Assembly (NCBI RefSeq): GCF_002879865.1
Contig: NZ_PNXY01000005.1
Coordinates: forward strand, 62,001 to 126,000
Source of the DNA: Paraburkholderia rhynchosiae
GTDB taxonomy: Bacteria; Pseudomonadota; Gammaproteobacteria; Burkholderiales; Burkholderiaceae
Direction: 5' to 3'
DNA: 64,000 bases
Notes under the pieces: model-generated
What the model was told of the DNA's origin: nothing
Databases searched by the model: none
What the model saw: the letters and a program-made list of their open reading frames with translations, nothing else
Program-made: the position numbers and the translations under genes
In this document: one piece after another, positions 9,494 through 18,548 of the stretch
Numbering within the stretch: the stretch's first letter is position 1
Layout: each line of letters begins with the position of its first letter

Positions 9494-10147
9494 CTAGTTA
9501 GTTGAAGGCGCGACACCGTCGCCGTCGAGGAGCAACTGCACCGTGTGCAGATTCGCGCGCGCCGTGCGGCCGCGAGCATCGGCTTTGACGGCGCCGCGCA
9601 GGTCGTCCGCCTCGTACAGCGCAACGTGAACGCCTACCGGCTCCGAGTCGCGCCCTTCATTCGCCGGCCGCCACAGAAAGCTCAGCGTTTCGACGTAGCC
9701 GCGCCCCGCAAAGTGGCGCGTTTCCGAGACGTCGTACTGAATGTTGGCGTTCAGAAAGTAGATAGCGACTTCCTTAGGGTTGTCGCAGAACGCCTGAAGG
9801 TGAATATCGGAGTGTTCGCCCGCCGTGCCACCGAGCACGGCGCCCGTCAGGTAGGGATTGAACGGTGCCAGCCGCTCCATCCATTCGACGGCGATACGGC
9901 GCAGGCGCCGCAACAGCGCCGGCTGGCTGTCGCCCTGGAAGAGCGATTGATACTCGCGGATTTCTTCTTCTATCTGGTCGTTATCCGGTAGCCATTCGCC
10001 GGCAACACGGCTTTCGCCGACCACTTGCCGGGCCGCCTTGCGCTTGGCCGTGGCGTAGTCGAGACCGTCTTCGGCGATCAGGCGCGCAGCCGCAATGGCG
10101 ATTTCCTCGCGTACGCGCTGCGGATCAAAATGTGATTTGCGGACCAT
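9494..10147 (-). CDS. Conserved protein of unknown function upstream of tlpA-like gene
   Basis: 217 residues, no signal peptide or membrane helix. The N-terminal part is helical and basic (about residues 1-95: AIAAARLIAEDGLDYATAKRKAARQ, split here as a helix pair). The C-terminal part contains GAVLGGTAGEHSDIHLQAF, which loosely recalls the glycine/Asp signature of nucleotidyltransferase-fold proteins, then VGVHVALYEADDLR. That likeness is weak, and I do not assign a function. It is divergent from mpl with about 275 bases between the two starts, and is transcribed into the tlpA-like gene with 9 bases between them. ATG 10147 is the only clear start. Confidence 0.75.
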   Translation of the reverse strand: MVRKSHFDPQRVREEIAIAAARLIAEDGLDYATAKRKAARQVVGESRVAGEWLPDNDQIEEEIREYQSLFQGDSQPALLRRLRRIAVEWMERLAPFNPYLTGAVLGGTAGEHSDIHLQAFCDNPKEVAIYFLNANIQYDVSETRHFAGRGYVETLSFLWRPANEGRDSEPVGVHVALYEADDLRGAVKADARGRTARANLHTVQLLLDGDGVAPSTN

Positions 10148-10231
10148 CTGTCAATCATACTAGAGATTGATGACAGCCCTTTCTGGCGGCTAGGAGCGGC
10201 TGCCGGCCGGTGCTGGCGCGGGCGACTTCGC

Positions 10232-10260
10232 TTAAGAGTTACGGGGGCGTCGGTTACAAT
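10232..10260 (+). promoter_or_regulatory. Candidate sigma70 promoter for mpl
   Basis: TTAAGA (10232-10237), a 17-base spacer, then TACAAT (10255-10260). It lies about 160 bases before the mpl ATG. The match is 4/6 and 5/6 to consensus. No other clear promoter was seen in this divergent region. Confidence 0.45.
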
Positions 10261-10422
10261 AGCGTCCTTTGTGGGCGGCCGTTTCGGTCGCTTAGCCACA
10301 CTCTCGTCCCTCTCAGGAAAACGCCGGGCCGCCCAGGTTTTCTTGCCCCCTCGGGGGCCTTCGCGCGAAGCGACAGACGAGGGACTCTTCCAGGAAAAAC
10401 GCCCGCGCGGCACGACAGGCTT

Positions 10423-11817
10423 ATGCACATCCACATCCTCGGTATCTGCGGCACGTTCATGGGCGGTCTCGCGGTTCTCGCGCGCGGCGCGGGCCACACC
10501 GTGACGGGCTGCGACGCCGGCGTCTATCCGCCGATGAGCGCGCAACTCGAGGCGCAAGGCATTCGTCTGATCGAGGGTTATGACGAGGACCAGTTGAACG
10601 GTCTGAACGCCGACCTGTTCGTGATCGGCAATGTGGTGTCGCGGGGCAATCCGCTGATGGAGGCGATTCTCGACCGCGGTCTGCCGTATGTATCGGGTCC
10701 GCAATGGCTTGGCGAGCACGTGCTGAATGGCAAATGGGTGCTCGCAGTGGCCGGCACGCACGGCAAGACGACGACCAGCTCCATGCTGACGTGGCTGCTC
10801 GAAGACGCGGGGCTCAATCCCGGATTCCTGATCGGCGGCGTGCCGCTGAATTTCGGCGTATCGGCGCGTCTAACCGATTCCAGCTTCTTCGTGATCGAAG
10901 CCGACGAGTACGACACCGCCTTCTTCGACAAGCGCTCCAAGTTCGTCCACTACCGGCCGAAAACCGCCGTTCTCAACAACCTCGAATTTGATCACGCCGA
11001 CATTTTCCCTGATCTGGCGGCGATCGAGACGCAGTTCCATCATTTGGTCCGCACGGTGCCGCGCATCGGCCGCGTGGTAACGAACGGTCGCGAAGACGCG
11101 CTCGAGCGCGTGCTGACGCGCGGCTGCTGGAGCGAAGTCGAGCGCTTCGGGGTGCAGGGCGGCTGGGAAACCCTCGCCGCGGAAGACGGCGTGCCGGTCG
11201 ACGAACGTTTTGCCGTGTATCACAACGGCGAGCGCGTCGGCGTGGTCGAGTGGCCGGTGCAGGGCGAACACAACCGCATGAACGCGCTCGCCGCGATTGC
11301 CGCCGCGCGTCATGTCGGCGTGCCGCCGGCACAGGCCGCAAAGTCGCTGGCGAATTTTCGCAACGTGAAGCGGCGCATGGAAGTGCGCGGCAGCGTCGAC
11401 GGCGTGACCGTGTACGACGACTTCGCTCATCACCCCACTGCGATCGACACCACCGTCGCCGGCCTGCGCGCGCGCGTCGGCCGGGACAACACGCGGATTC
11501 TCGCCGTGCTGGAGCCGCGCTCGAACACCATGAAGCTCGGCGTGATGAAGGCGCAACTGCCGGCGAGCCTCGCCGACGCCGATCTCGTGTTCGGCTACGG
11601 CGCGCCGAGCGGCCGCGACGCGCTCGGCTGGAATCTCGGCGAAGCGCTGGCGCCGCTCGGCGGCAAGGCGCAAGCCTTCGACAATCTCGACGCGCTCGTC
11701 AAAGCCGTAGTCCACGCAGCGCGCCCCGGCGACCAGATTCTGGTGATGAGCAACGGGGGCTTCGGCGGAGTGCATCAGAAGCTGCTCGACGCACTGTCAG
11801 CGCGAGGCGCTTCGTGA
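10423..11817 (+). CDS. mpl: UDP-N-acetylmuramate:L-alanyl-gamma-D-glutamyl-meso-diaminopimelate ligase
   Basis: Murein-recycling ligase that joins the recovered tripeptide to UDP-MurNAc, bypassing MurC, MurD and MurE. 464 residues from ATG 10423, where the Mur-ligase start MHIHILGICGTFMGGLAVLA begins; the longer upstream frame is not family-like. The ATP-binding loop is AGTHGKTTT at residues 110-118. Other Mur-ligase signatures are EADEYDTAFFDKRSKF, EHNRMNALAAIAAA and VYDDFAHHPTAI. The stop codon overlaps the GTG start of the next gene (GTGA, 11814-11817), implying translational coupling. Confidence 0.96.
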   Translation: MHIHILGICGTFMGGLAVLARGAGHTVTGCDAGVYPPMSAQLEAQGIRLIEGYDEDQLNGLNADLFVIGNVVSRGNPLMEAILDRGLPYVSGPQWLGEHVLNGKWVLAVAGTHGKTTTSSMLTWLLEDAGLNPGFLIGGVPLNFGVSARLTDSSFFVIEADEYDTAFFDKRSKFVHYRPKTAVLNNLEFDHADIFPDLAAIETQFHHLVRTVPRIGRVVTNGREDALERVLTRGCWSEVERFGVQGGWETLAAEDGVPVDERFAVYHNGERVGVVEWPVQGEHNRMNALAAIAAARHVGVPPAQAAKSLANFRNVKRRMEVRGSVDGVTVYDDFAHHPTAIDTTVAGLRARVGRDNTRILAVLEPRSNTMKLGVMKAQLPASLADADLVFGYGAPSGRDALGWNLGEALAPLGGKAQAFDNLDALVKAVVHAARPGDQILVMSNGGFGGVHQKLLDALSARGAS

Positions 11818-12416
11818 TCCTTTATCTGCACGGTTTCCGTTCTTCGCCCAATTCGTTCAAGGCGCGTGTGCTGGCGGCGCGGCTTGTCGAGCTCGGCCGC
11901 GGCGACGAATGGTGCTGCCCGATGTTGCCAGTTTCGCCCTTCGAGACGGTCGAACTCGCGGAGTCGCTCGTGGCCGCGGCCGGCACGAACCGCGTGACGG
12001 TGATCGGCAGTTCGCTCGGCGGCTATTTCGCCACGTATCTCGCGGAGAAGCATGGCTGGCCGGCCGTGCTGCTGAACCCGGCCGTCGTGCCGCAGCGCGA
12101 CCTGAGCGCGTATCTCGGCGAGCAGCCGTTGTGGCACGGCGGCGGCAGCATCGTCGTAGAGCCGCATCATCTGGATGAATTGCGCGCGCTCGGCGTGGCG
12201 TCGATCACGCGGCCCGAACGCTATTATTTGCTGGCTGCGACGGGCGACGAAGTGCTCGACTACCGCGAAATGCTTGCGCACTATCCGGGCGCGCGCACTA
12301 CGCTGATCGAAGGAAGCGACCACGCGATCAGCGAGTTCGCCGACTACGTCGACGACGTGCTGGCGTTTTGCGACGCCGAAGACGTCGAGCCGCCGGCGCC
12401 ACGCGAGGCGGCTTGA
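11814..12416 (+). CDS. YqiA/YcfP-family alpha/beta-hydrolase (esterase)
   Basis: 200-residue serine hydrolase of the UPF0227/YqiA type. The start GTG 11814 overlaps the mpl stop and gives MILYLHGFRSSPNS, the family N-terminus with the oxyanion-hole HGF. The nucleophile is Ser67 in GSSLGG. The catalytic His is probably in EGSDHAISEF, and the acid may be the Asp of ATGDEVLDY. E. coli YqiA has esterase activity on short acyl esters, but the physiological substrate is not established. Coupling to mpl hints at an envelope or recycling link, which is an inference from position only. Confidence 0.88.
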   Translation: MILYLHGFRSSPNSFKARVLAARLVELGRGDEWCCPMLPVSPFETVELAESLVAAAGTNRVTVIGSSLGGYFATYLAEKHGWPAVLLNPAVVPQRDLSAYLGEQPLWHGGGSIVVEPHHLDELRALGVASITRPERYYLLAATGDEVLDYREMLAHYPGARTTLIEGSDHAISEFADYVDDVLAFCDAEDVEPPAPREAA

Positions 12417-12581
12417 GCGGTACGTGGAGCGGACCCGGACCCGAGCCCGGCTGGCCGCGAAAATGCTGCCGATCATCAGATTCATGCCGCCGACGCGCAC
12501 CTCGCGCGCGGCGGATCCATTATCACGAACACGTTGCCGTGCCGTGCACGCCGGCGGATGCAAGTCAGAAGAGAGTATTGA

Positions 12582-14744
12582 GTGAACGTTTTCTTCGAGG
12601 AATCGGGCAGTTTCAAGGCAGGCAGCGTGCTGTCGCGCCAGGGCGATGCGTTTCAGGTCGAGTTGCCGGGCGGCCGGCGCGCCAAGGTGCGCGCCAAAGA
12701 CGTGCTGATCGAATTCGAAAAACCGGGCGCGGCCGAGCTGATGCAGCAGGCCGACACCGTCGCGCAGGAGATCGACCTGGACTTCCTGTGGGAATGCGCG
12801 CCCGACGACGAATTTCCGTTCGCCACGCTGGGCGCCGAATATTTCGGCGATGGCTTCGGGCCGATCGAACGCGCGGCGCTGGTGCTACGCATGCATGGCG
12901 CGCCGGTGTACTTCCGCCGCAAGGGCCGCGGCACGTATCAGCGCGCGCCGCAGGAACAGCTGAAGTTGGCGCTCGCCGGCCTCGAGCGTAAGCGTCAGCA
13001 GGCGCTGGTCCAGCAGGGCTACGAGGAAGAACTGAAGGCCGGCCGGTTGCCGGAAGCCTTCATCGGTAAGACGGCGCTCGCCTTGCTCACCAAGCCGGAT
13101 AAGAACACGATCGAGTACAAGGCGCTGGAAGCCGCGGCCGCCGCGCGCGGCATTTCGCAAGCGCGCCTGATGCTCGAATGCCGCGCGATTCCGTCGGCAC
13201 GGGCGCTGCACGAGGCCAAATTTCTCTCGGAGTTTTTCCCGCACGGCACGGGCTTTCCGCCGGTCACGCTCGGCGGCTTGCCGGAGGATTTGCCGGAAGC
13301 GGACGTGCAGGCGTTCTCGATCGACGACATCACGACCACCGAAATCGACGACACGTTTTCCGTCGAGCATCTTGCGGACGGCCGCGTGCGAATCGGCGTC
13401 CACATTGCCGCGCCCGCACTCGGCATTCAACGTGGCGACGAGGTGGATACGATCGCGCGCACGCGTTTGTCCACCGTCTACATGCCGGGCGACAAGATCA
13501 CGATGCTGCCCGACAGCGTCGTCGATGCATTCACGCTTGCCGAAGGCGGCTTGCGTCCGGCGCTTTCGCTGTATGTAATCGTCAATCGCGAGACGCAGGA
13601 GATCGTCGCGAGCGAAACGCGCGCCGAGCGCGTGTTCGTCAAGACCAATCTGCGTCACAACACACTCGATGAACTCGTCACCGAAGAGGCGCTCGCCGCC
13701 GGCATAGGCGAGTATCCGCATAAGGAAGACATCGCCGTTTTGTGGCCGTTCGCGCAGGCGTTGTTCGAAAAGCGTCAGGCTGCGCGCGCCGGTTACGGTC
13801 TGCGTCGCGAAGTGCAGCGCAATACCGACTTCAATTTCTACGTGGATGGCGAACACATTACGATCACGCCGCGTCGGCGCGGTTCGCCGCTCGACACGAT
13901 CGTCGCCGAACTGGCGATTCTCGCGAACTCGTCGTGGGGCGCGTTCCTGCACGACCACGGCGTGCCTGGCATCTATCGCACGCAGCGCGCGTTCGGCGCG
14001 CCGAGCGGCCCGAAGCGCACGCGCATGCAGACCAACGCCGCGCCGCACGAAGGGCTGGGCGTCACGCAATACGCGTGGAGCACGTCGCCGCTGCGCCGTT
14101 ACGTTGACCTGGTGAACCAGTGGCAACTCCTCGCCTGCGTGCAGCATGGCGTGACCGCGAAACTGGCCGCGCCGTTCAAGCCGAAAGACGCCGATCTGTT
14201 CGCAGTCGTCCAAGGTTTCGACGATACCTACACCGCGTACGCCGATCATCAGCGCCGCATGGAGTATTTCTGGTGTCTGCGTTGGCTGAAACAGGAGAAC
14301 CGCAAGCAGGTGGTGGCGTCCGTGGTAAAGGGCGATCTCGTGCGGCTTGAGGAGATTCCGTTGTTGCTCCATGTGCCGGGCCTCGGCGTGCATGCACGCG
14401 GCACGCGCTTGCAGATGGAAGTCATGTCGATCGATGAACTGACCGTCGAAGCGTCCGTGCGCCTTCTGCATGTGCTCGACGCGCCGACCGTCACGAGCGG
14501 CAGCGAAGCTGACGAGGCTGAAGAAGCCGACGAGGGCGAAGAGGGCGAAGAGGGCGAAGAGGAAATCGTCGAGGCGTCCGATGAAAGCGCCGGCAGCGAG
14601 GCCGAGGCGCAAGCCGAGCAGGATGTCGACGTTGAGGGCGACATTGAGGGCGGTGGCGGGGCGGACAGCGCCAATAACGGCGATGGCAGCGATGGCGCAA
14701 ACGATGCCGCCGCCGAACGGCACATCACGGAACCGGGACGATGA
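12582..14744 (+). CDS. RNase II-family exoribonuclease with acidic C-terminal tail
   Basis: 3'-5' exoribonuclease of the RNB family, 720 residues from GTG 12582. The RNB catalytic core occupies roughly residues 240-560. The metal site reads SIDDITTTEIDDTFSV, so the second of the four classical aspartates is Glu, as in the branch with the TTEIDD signature. The segment SPLRRYVDLVNQWQL is the conserved RNA-channel Arg/Tyr region. The last 80 or so residues are a low-complexity acidic tail (runs of EGEE and Asp/Glu/Gly), not normal for RNase II. The stop overlaps aroE by 4 bases (ATGA). I leave the symbol empty because RNase II and RNase R labels are both used for this branch. Confidence 0.9.
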   Translation: MNVFFEESGSFKAGSVLSRQGDAFQVELPGGRRAKVRAKDVLIEFEKPGAAELMQQADTVAQEIDLDFLWECAPDDEFPFATLGAEYFGDGFGPIERAALVLRMHGAPVYFRRKGRGTYQRAPQEQLKLALAGLERKRQQALVQQGYEEELKAGRLPEAFIGKTALALLTKPDKNTIEYKALEAAAAARGISQARLMLECRAIPSARALHEAKFLSEFFPHGTGFPPVTLGGLPEDLPEADVQAFSIDDITTTEIDDTFSVEHLADGRVRIGVHIAAPALGIQRGDEVDTIARTRLSTVYMPGDKITMLPDSVVDAFTLAEGGLRPALSLYVIVNRETQEIVASETRAERVFVKTNLRHNTLDELVTEEALAAGIGEYPHKEDIAVLWPFAQALFEKRQAARAGYGLRREVQRNTDFNFYVDGEHITITPRRRGSPLDTIVAELAILANSSWGAFLHDHGVPGIYRTQRAFGAPSGPKRTRMQTNAAPHEGLGVTQYAWSTSPLRRYVDLVNQWQLLACVQHGVTAKLAAPFKPKDADLFAVVQGFDDTYTAYADHQRRMEYFWCLRWLKQENRKQVVASVVKGDLVRLEEIPLLLHVPGLGVHARGTRLQMEVMSIDELTVEASVRLLHVLDAPTVTSGSEADEAEEADEGEEGEEGEEEIVEASDESAGSEAEAQAEQDVDVEGDIEGGGGADSANNGDGSDGANDAAAERHITEPGR

Positions 14745-15604
14745 ACGCAAGCGAAGCGAAAGATCGTTACGCGGTGATCGGCAATCCGGTCGGCCATAGC
14801 AAATCGCCGTTCATTCATGGCCGCTTTGCCGCGCAGACCGGCGAGCCAGTCGAGTACGGCGCGTTGCTCGCGCCGATGGACGCTTTCGTGCCGCACGTGA
14901 GCGCTTTTATCGAAGCGGGCGGTCGCGGCCTGAACGTGACGGTGCCGTTCAAGCTCGACGCGCATGCATTCGCCGATAGCCTGTCGCCGCGCGCGGCCGC
15001 GGCGGGCGCGGTGAACACGCTGCGCGTCGATTCGAACGGCATCTACGGCGACAACACGGACGGCTTTGGACTAGTGCGCGACATCGAGGTGAATCTCGGC
15101 GTGTCGCTGAAGGGCGCGCGCATTCTGTTGCTCGGCGCGGGGGGCGCCGCGCGCGGCGTGGTGCTGCCGATGCTGGAACGCGCACCGCATACGTTGATCA
15201 TCGTCAACCGGACGGCGGCGAAGGCCGAGGCGCTGGTCGAGCAGTTCGCGCAAGCCGCGACCGACGCCGCGTGCCGATTGAGCGGCGGCAATGCGCGGGC
15301 CATCGAGGCCGGCGCATTCGACGTGATCGTCAACGCGACCGCGGGTAGTCTGGAGGCGTCGTTGCCCGAATGCGACGACCGCGCGTTCGGCAGCGGCACG
15401 CTTGCATACGACATGATGTACGGCGCGCAGCCCACGGTGTTCATGGAGCACGCGCGAAAGCTCGGCGCGCGTGGCGCCGATGGTCTCGGCATGCTGGTTG
15501 AGCAGGCGGCGGAATCGTTTTACGTCTGGCGCGGCGTGCGGCCTGACGGCGCGCCCGTGCTGGCGGAGTTGCGAGCGCTGCTAGCGGCGCCGTCGCACGC
15601 TTGA
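14741..15604 (+). CDS. aroE: Shikimate dehydrogenase
   Basis: NADPH-dependent reduction of 3-dehydroshikimate to shikimate. 287 residues, normal length. The shikimate-binding N-terminus GNPVGHSKSPFIHG, the catalytic Lys in NVTVPFKLDA and the Asp in GDNTDGFG are all present. The Rossmann loop is LLGAGGAARGV, and NRTAAKAEAL fits NADP binding. It is translationally coupled to the exonuclease gene, sharing ATGA at 14741-14744, and is followed by mtgA, a frequent betaproteobacterial neighbour. Confidence 0.97.
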   Translation: MNASEAKDRYAVIGNPVGHSKSPFIHGRFAAQTGEPVEYGALLAPMDAFVPHVSAFIEAGGRGLNVTVPFKLDAHAFADSLSPRAAAAGAVNTLRVDSNGIYGDNTDGFGLVRDIEVNLGVSLKGARILLLGAGGAARGVVLPMLERAPHTLIIVNRTAAKAEALVEQFAQAATDAACRLSGGNARAIEAGAFDVIVNATAGSLEASLPECDDRAFGSGTLAYDMMYGAQPTVFMEHARKLGARGADGLGMLVEQAAESFYVWRGVRPDGAPVLAELRALLAAPSHA

Positions 15605-15647
15605 AGCGTCCACTTCGTCAGACGACCGCAGCGATCTCACCGATCCA

Positions 15648-15674
15648 CCGACTCCACCGACTCCACCGACTCCA
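15648..15674. repeat. Three tandem copies of a 9-base unit before mtgA
   Basis: CCGACTCCA occurs three times in exact tandem (15648-15674), preceded by a degenerate copy. It lies between aroE and mtgA, 15 bases before the mtgA ATG, so copy-number change would alter the leader. Confidence 0.8.
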
Positions 15675-15688
15675 GGACAGACAGCACG

Positions 15689-16411
15689 ATGACAGCAACG
15701 CGGCGCGCGAGCCGGCCAGGTCCGGCGCGATGGATTGCTTACGTGATCGCCGTGCTCGTTTTCGCGTGGCTTGCGACGCAAGTGTTTTACTTCGCGCAGA
15801 TCGCCGTGTGGAACTATGTCAATCCGCGTTCAACAGCTTTCATGCGATCGGACGCGTGGCGCTTGTCGCGGGACAGGCCGGATCTTTCGATGCAGCACAC
15901 CTGGGTGCCGTACGACCAGATTTCGCGCAACTTGAAGCGCGCGATCATCGCTTCCGAAGACGCCAATTTCGTCAACAACAACGGCTACGAAACGGACGCG
16001 ATCTTGCAGGCCTGGGAGCGCAATAAAGCGAAGGGCAAAATCGTCCGAGGCGGTTCGACGATCACGCAGCAACTCGCACGCAATCTGTTTTTATCGCGTG
16101 AGAAGAGTTACATCCGCAAGGGGCAGGAACTGATCATCACGTGGATGCTGGAGACCTTGATGGAGAAGGAACGCATCTTCGAGATTTATCTGAACTCCGT
16201 TGAGTGGGGAAATGGCGTTTATGGCGCCGAGGCGGCGGCGCGTTACTACTACAGGACGTCGGCGAGCAAGTTGACGGCAGGGCAGTCGGCCCGCCTGGCG
16301 GTGATGTTGCCGCAGCCGAAGTATTTCGATGAGCATCGTGGGTCGGTGTATCTGGCGCAGAGGTCTCGGGTGATTGCCCGGAGGATGGGGGCGGCGGAAT
16401 TGCCCGAGTGA
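15689..16411 (+). CDS. mtgA: Monofunctional peptidoglycan glycosyltransferase
   Basis: Polymerises lipid II into glycan strands at the periplasmic face of the inner membrane. 240 residues: one N-terminal membrane helix (about residues 12-33, [19 protein letters not shown]), then a GT51 domain. GT51 motifs are visible in order: the catalytic Glu in [39 protein letters not shown] and [19 protein letters not shown]. There is no transpeptidase domain, which distinguishes it from class A PBPs. Confidence 0.96.
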   Translation: MTATRRASRPGPARWIAYVIAVLVFAWLATQVFYFAQIAVWNYVNPRSTAFMRSDAWRLSRDRPDLSMQHTWVPYDQISRNLKRAIIASEDANFVNNNGYETDAILQAWERNKAKGKIVRGGSTITQQLARNLFLSREKSYIRKGQELIITWMLETLMEKERIFEIYLNSVEWGNGVYGAEAAARYYYRTSASKLTAGQSARLAVMLPQPKYFDEHRGSVYLAQRSRVIARRMGAAELPE

Positions 16412-16454
16412 TGGTTGTTTGCCTGCGGCGCTTCTTTGGTTTTCGTTGGCCTTC

Positions 16455-16663
16455 TTGGCCTTTTCTTGAATTCGCGGTGGTCTATTGGCGGTGCCCCTGT
16501 GCGGGGCGGCACTCACTTTCTTTGCGGCCGCAAAGAAAGTAAGCAAAGAAAGCGGCTCACACCGCCAGCTCATAAGCGGGTCCCCTGGCTTGGAGGGGTA
16601 GTGGCGCATCTGGAATCTGTGCTCTCGCGCATTCCGCGCTCGTGACAAGGCAGTCATGCTTCC
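16455..16663 (+). repeat. Left arm of large inverted repeat
   Basis: Reverse complement of 17088-17296 with only about ten differences over 209 bases. It contains a perfect 26-base palindrome with a central NotI site (16515-16540: ACTTTCTTTGCGGCCG followed by CAAAGAAAGT). The arm starts with TTGGCCTTTTCTTGAATTCG and ends at CAGTCATGCTTCC. Confidence 0.9.
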
Positions 16664-17087
16664 GGCGACGCTTCGCGCGCCCCAGCCGTAGTTCCGGAAA
16701 CCGCTAGTCCGTTTGTCCTCCCAGTGTTTCGTGATGCTCCCGCTCTTGTGTCCGATATGTGGGCGTATGCCGCGCTAGCGCGGCATACGGTGCGGTACTT
16801 CGTGAACCGTCAGCCCGTCTAACAGAACCGTACTCGCGGGACCGCCACCTCTGTTCGGCACAGAACGTTCTCGACCGCTTGCCATCTCTTCCGCCGACGT
16901 GGCCTAACCAGGCCGGGTCTTCCCGGTTCAGCGCATCGTCGAGCTACCGGCGCGATTGAGCGCATCCCACAGTGCCCGAAGTCACCCGATCAGCGCCTCG
17001 CATAGGCAGGGCCGATGGGCCCCCCCACGCCAAAGCGGGACCCTCGGTTGCAGGCAGACCATTCCGGCGAGCACGTAGTGCGAGGCG

Positions 17088-17296
17088 GGAAGCATGACTG
17101 CCTTGTCACGAGCGCGGGGTGTGCGAGGGCACGGATTCCAGATGCACCACTACCCCTCCAAGCCAGGGGACCCGCTTATGAGCTGGCGGTTTGAGCCGCT
17201 TTCTTTGCTTACTTTCTTTGCGGCCGCAAAGAAAGTGAGTGCCGCCCCGCACAGGGGCAACCCCAATAGACCACTGCGAATTCAAGAAAAGGCCAA
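17088..17296 (-). repeat. Right arm of large inverted repeat
   Basis: Inverted copy of 16455-16663 carrying the same 26-base palindrome at 17211-17236. The two arms could extrude as a long hairpin around the centre at 16664-17087. Similar sequences recur in Burkholderiaceae intergenic regions as far as I recall, which needs a genome-wide search. Confidence 0.9.
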
Positions 17297-17570
17297 AGCC
17301 CAAACCAACCCCAAAACCGCAAGCCCACGGCAACCAAAATCCCATTATCTGACCACCTAAATCACATATTGGAGCTTTCTCAAAAACCGCCCTACAATCC
17401 ACTCCAACACGCAGAAACCAAAACTGCGAAAGCAAAAAACGGAGACAAAGCCAAACCATGCCGAACACGACCGCCAGGCAGCACCCCCGCGCCCGCAGCG
17501 TTGCGCGCACTCAAGGCCCGTTCTCCGGCCCCCGCGCTGCAAGCGCAAAAACCACCAAAAGCGAATCGCC

Positions 17571-18548
17571 ATGAACAAAGCGATGCCCAACCACGCCGCG
17601 AGCGCGTCCGAAGCCGAACTGGCGCCGCGAGCCGATCACGCGTCCAGCGCCGCGCCGCGCTCGATGCCTTCCGCCGCCAACGCGCCGCGCGCCGCCGCTC
17701 AACCGGCCGTGGTCAACGAGATCGCGTTGCCGAGCACGCTGCTCGACATCACGCCTCAACAAGCCGGCACGCAGACGCTCTTGCGCGGTCTCGCGATTCT
17801 CGAAGCCGCCGCCGCCGGCGTGCGCGACTTACGCACGTTCGGCGCCGCGCTCGGCACGACGCGCAGCACCACCCATCGGCTGGTGAGCAGCCTCGTGCAG
17901 GCGCGCTATCTGCGCCAGGTGCAAGGAGGCTATCTGCTCGGCCCGAAGCTGATCGAACTGGGCACCATCGCGCTCGAACAGATGCCGCTCACCGCGGTCG
18001 CGCGTCAGCATCTGGAATCGCTCGCGGAACAGACGCTCGATACGATTCACCTCGGCGTGCGCGATGGCGACGACGTGCTGTACATCGACAAGATTCCCGG
18101 CACGCGCGGCCTCGAAATGCGCTCGCGCGTCGGCCATCGGATGCCGCTCGCGTCGACGGGTATCGGCAAGGCCATGATGCTCGACCTCACACCCGAGCTC
18201 TGGCAGTCGCTCTTCGAAGCCTCGCGGCGCGCGCTCGCCAGCGTCACGTTCAAGCCGGATAACCGTCCCGACGCGCAGACTTTCATGCAGCGCATGACGA
18301 ATTACGCCGCCGGCGGCTACACGTTCGACCTTGAAGAAAACGAAGCGTCGATTCGCTGCGTCGCGGCACCCGTGCGCGATGCATCCGGCGCGATCGTCGC
18401 GGCGCTGTCGGTGGCGAGCACGATTCCGTATATGTCGCTCGAACGCATGGACGAACTCATCCCGGTCGTGCAGCGCGAAGCGCGCGCGATCTCCGAAGAA
18501 CTCGGCTGGCGCGCCCCCCAACCCGCAACCCGCAGGATCAAGCGATGA
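17571..18548 (+). CDS. IclR-family transcriptional regulator of the sugar cluster
   Basis: 325-residue DNA-binding regulator. A 60-residue Ala/Pro-rich N-terminal extension precedes the winged helix-turn-helix (about residues 65-125, LLRGLAILEAAAAGVRDLRT onward). The IclR effector domain follows, with VRDGDDVLYIDKIPG and LASTGIGKAMM. The family binds small carboxylic or sugar-acid ligands. Its stop overlaps dgoK (ATGA, 18545-18548), so it is made from the same transcript as the kinase and aldolase genes it probably controls. The effector may be a galactonate-pathway intermediate, which is inferred from context. Confidence 0.92.
   Translation: MNKAMPNHAASASEAELAPRADHASSAAPRSMPSAANAPRAAAQPAVVNEIALPSTLLDITPQQAGTQTLLRGLAILEAAAAGVRDLRTFGAALGTTRSTTHRLVSSLVQARYLRQVQGGYLLGPKLIELGTIALEQMPLTAVARQHLESLAEQTLDTIHLGVRDGDDVLYIDKIPGTRGLEMRSRVGHRMPLASTGIGKAMMLDLTPELWQSLFEASRRALASVTFKPDNRPDAQTFMQRMTNYAAGGYTFDLEENEASIRCVAAPVRDASGAIVAALSVASTIPYMSLERMDELIPVVQREARAISEELGWRAPQPATRRIKR

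Larger units (their letters stand above)
16412..17570. other. 1.16-kb intergenic region dominated by an inverted repeat
   Basis: No convincing protein gene. It holds two ~209-base inverted arms (16455-16663 and 17088-17296) around a ~424-base centre. Short open frames in both arms are mirror products of the repeat and contain no known domain. The last 270 bases, with an A/C-rich stretch, lead into the IclR-type regulator gene. Confidence 0.7.

Noticed and set aside
12885-14750. 621-codon minus-strand open frame opposite the exoribonuclease gene
   Set aside because: Shadow of a well-supported gene with no family features.
17106-17510. 134-codon minus-strand open frame across the right repeat arm
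   Set aside because: Most of it is repeat sequence, mirrored at 16415-16645, with no domain; it also crosses the promoter region of the IclR gene.
16412-17570. Insertion sequence with terminal inverted repeats
   Set aside because: The arms are far longer than IS termini, no transposase is present, and no target-site duplication was seen.
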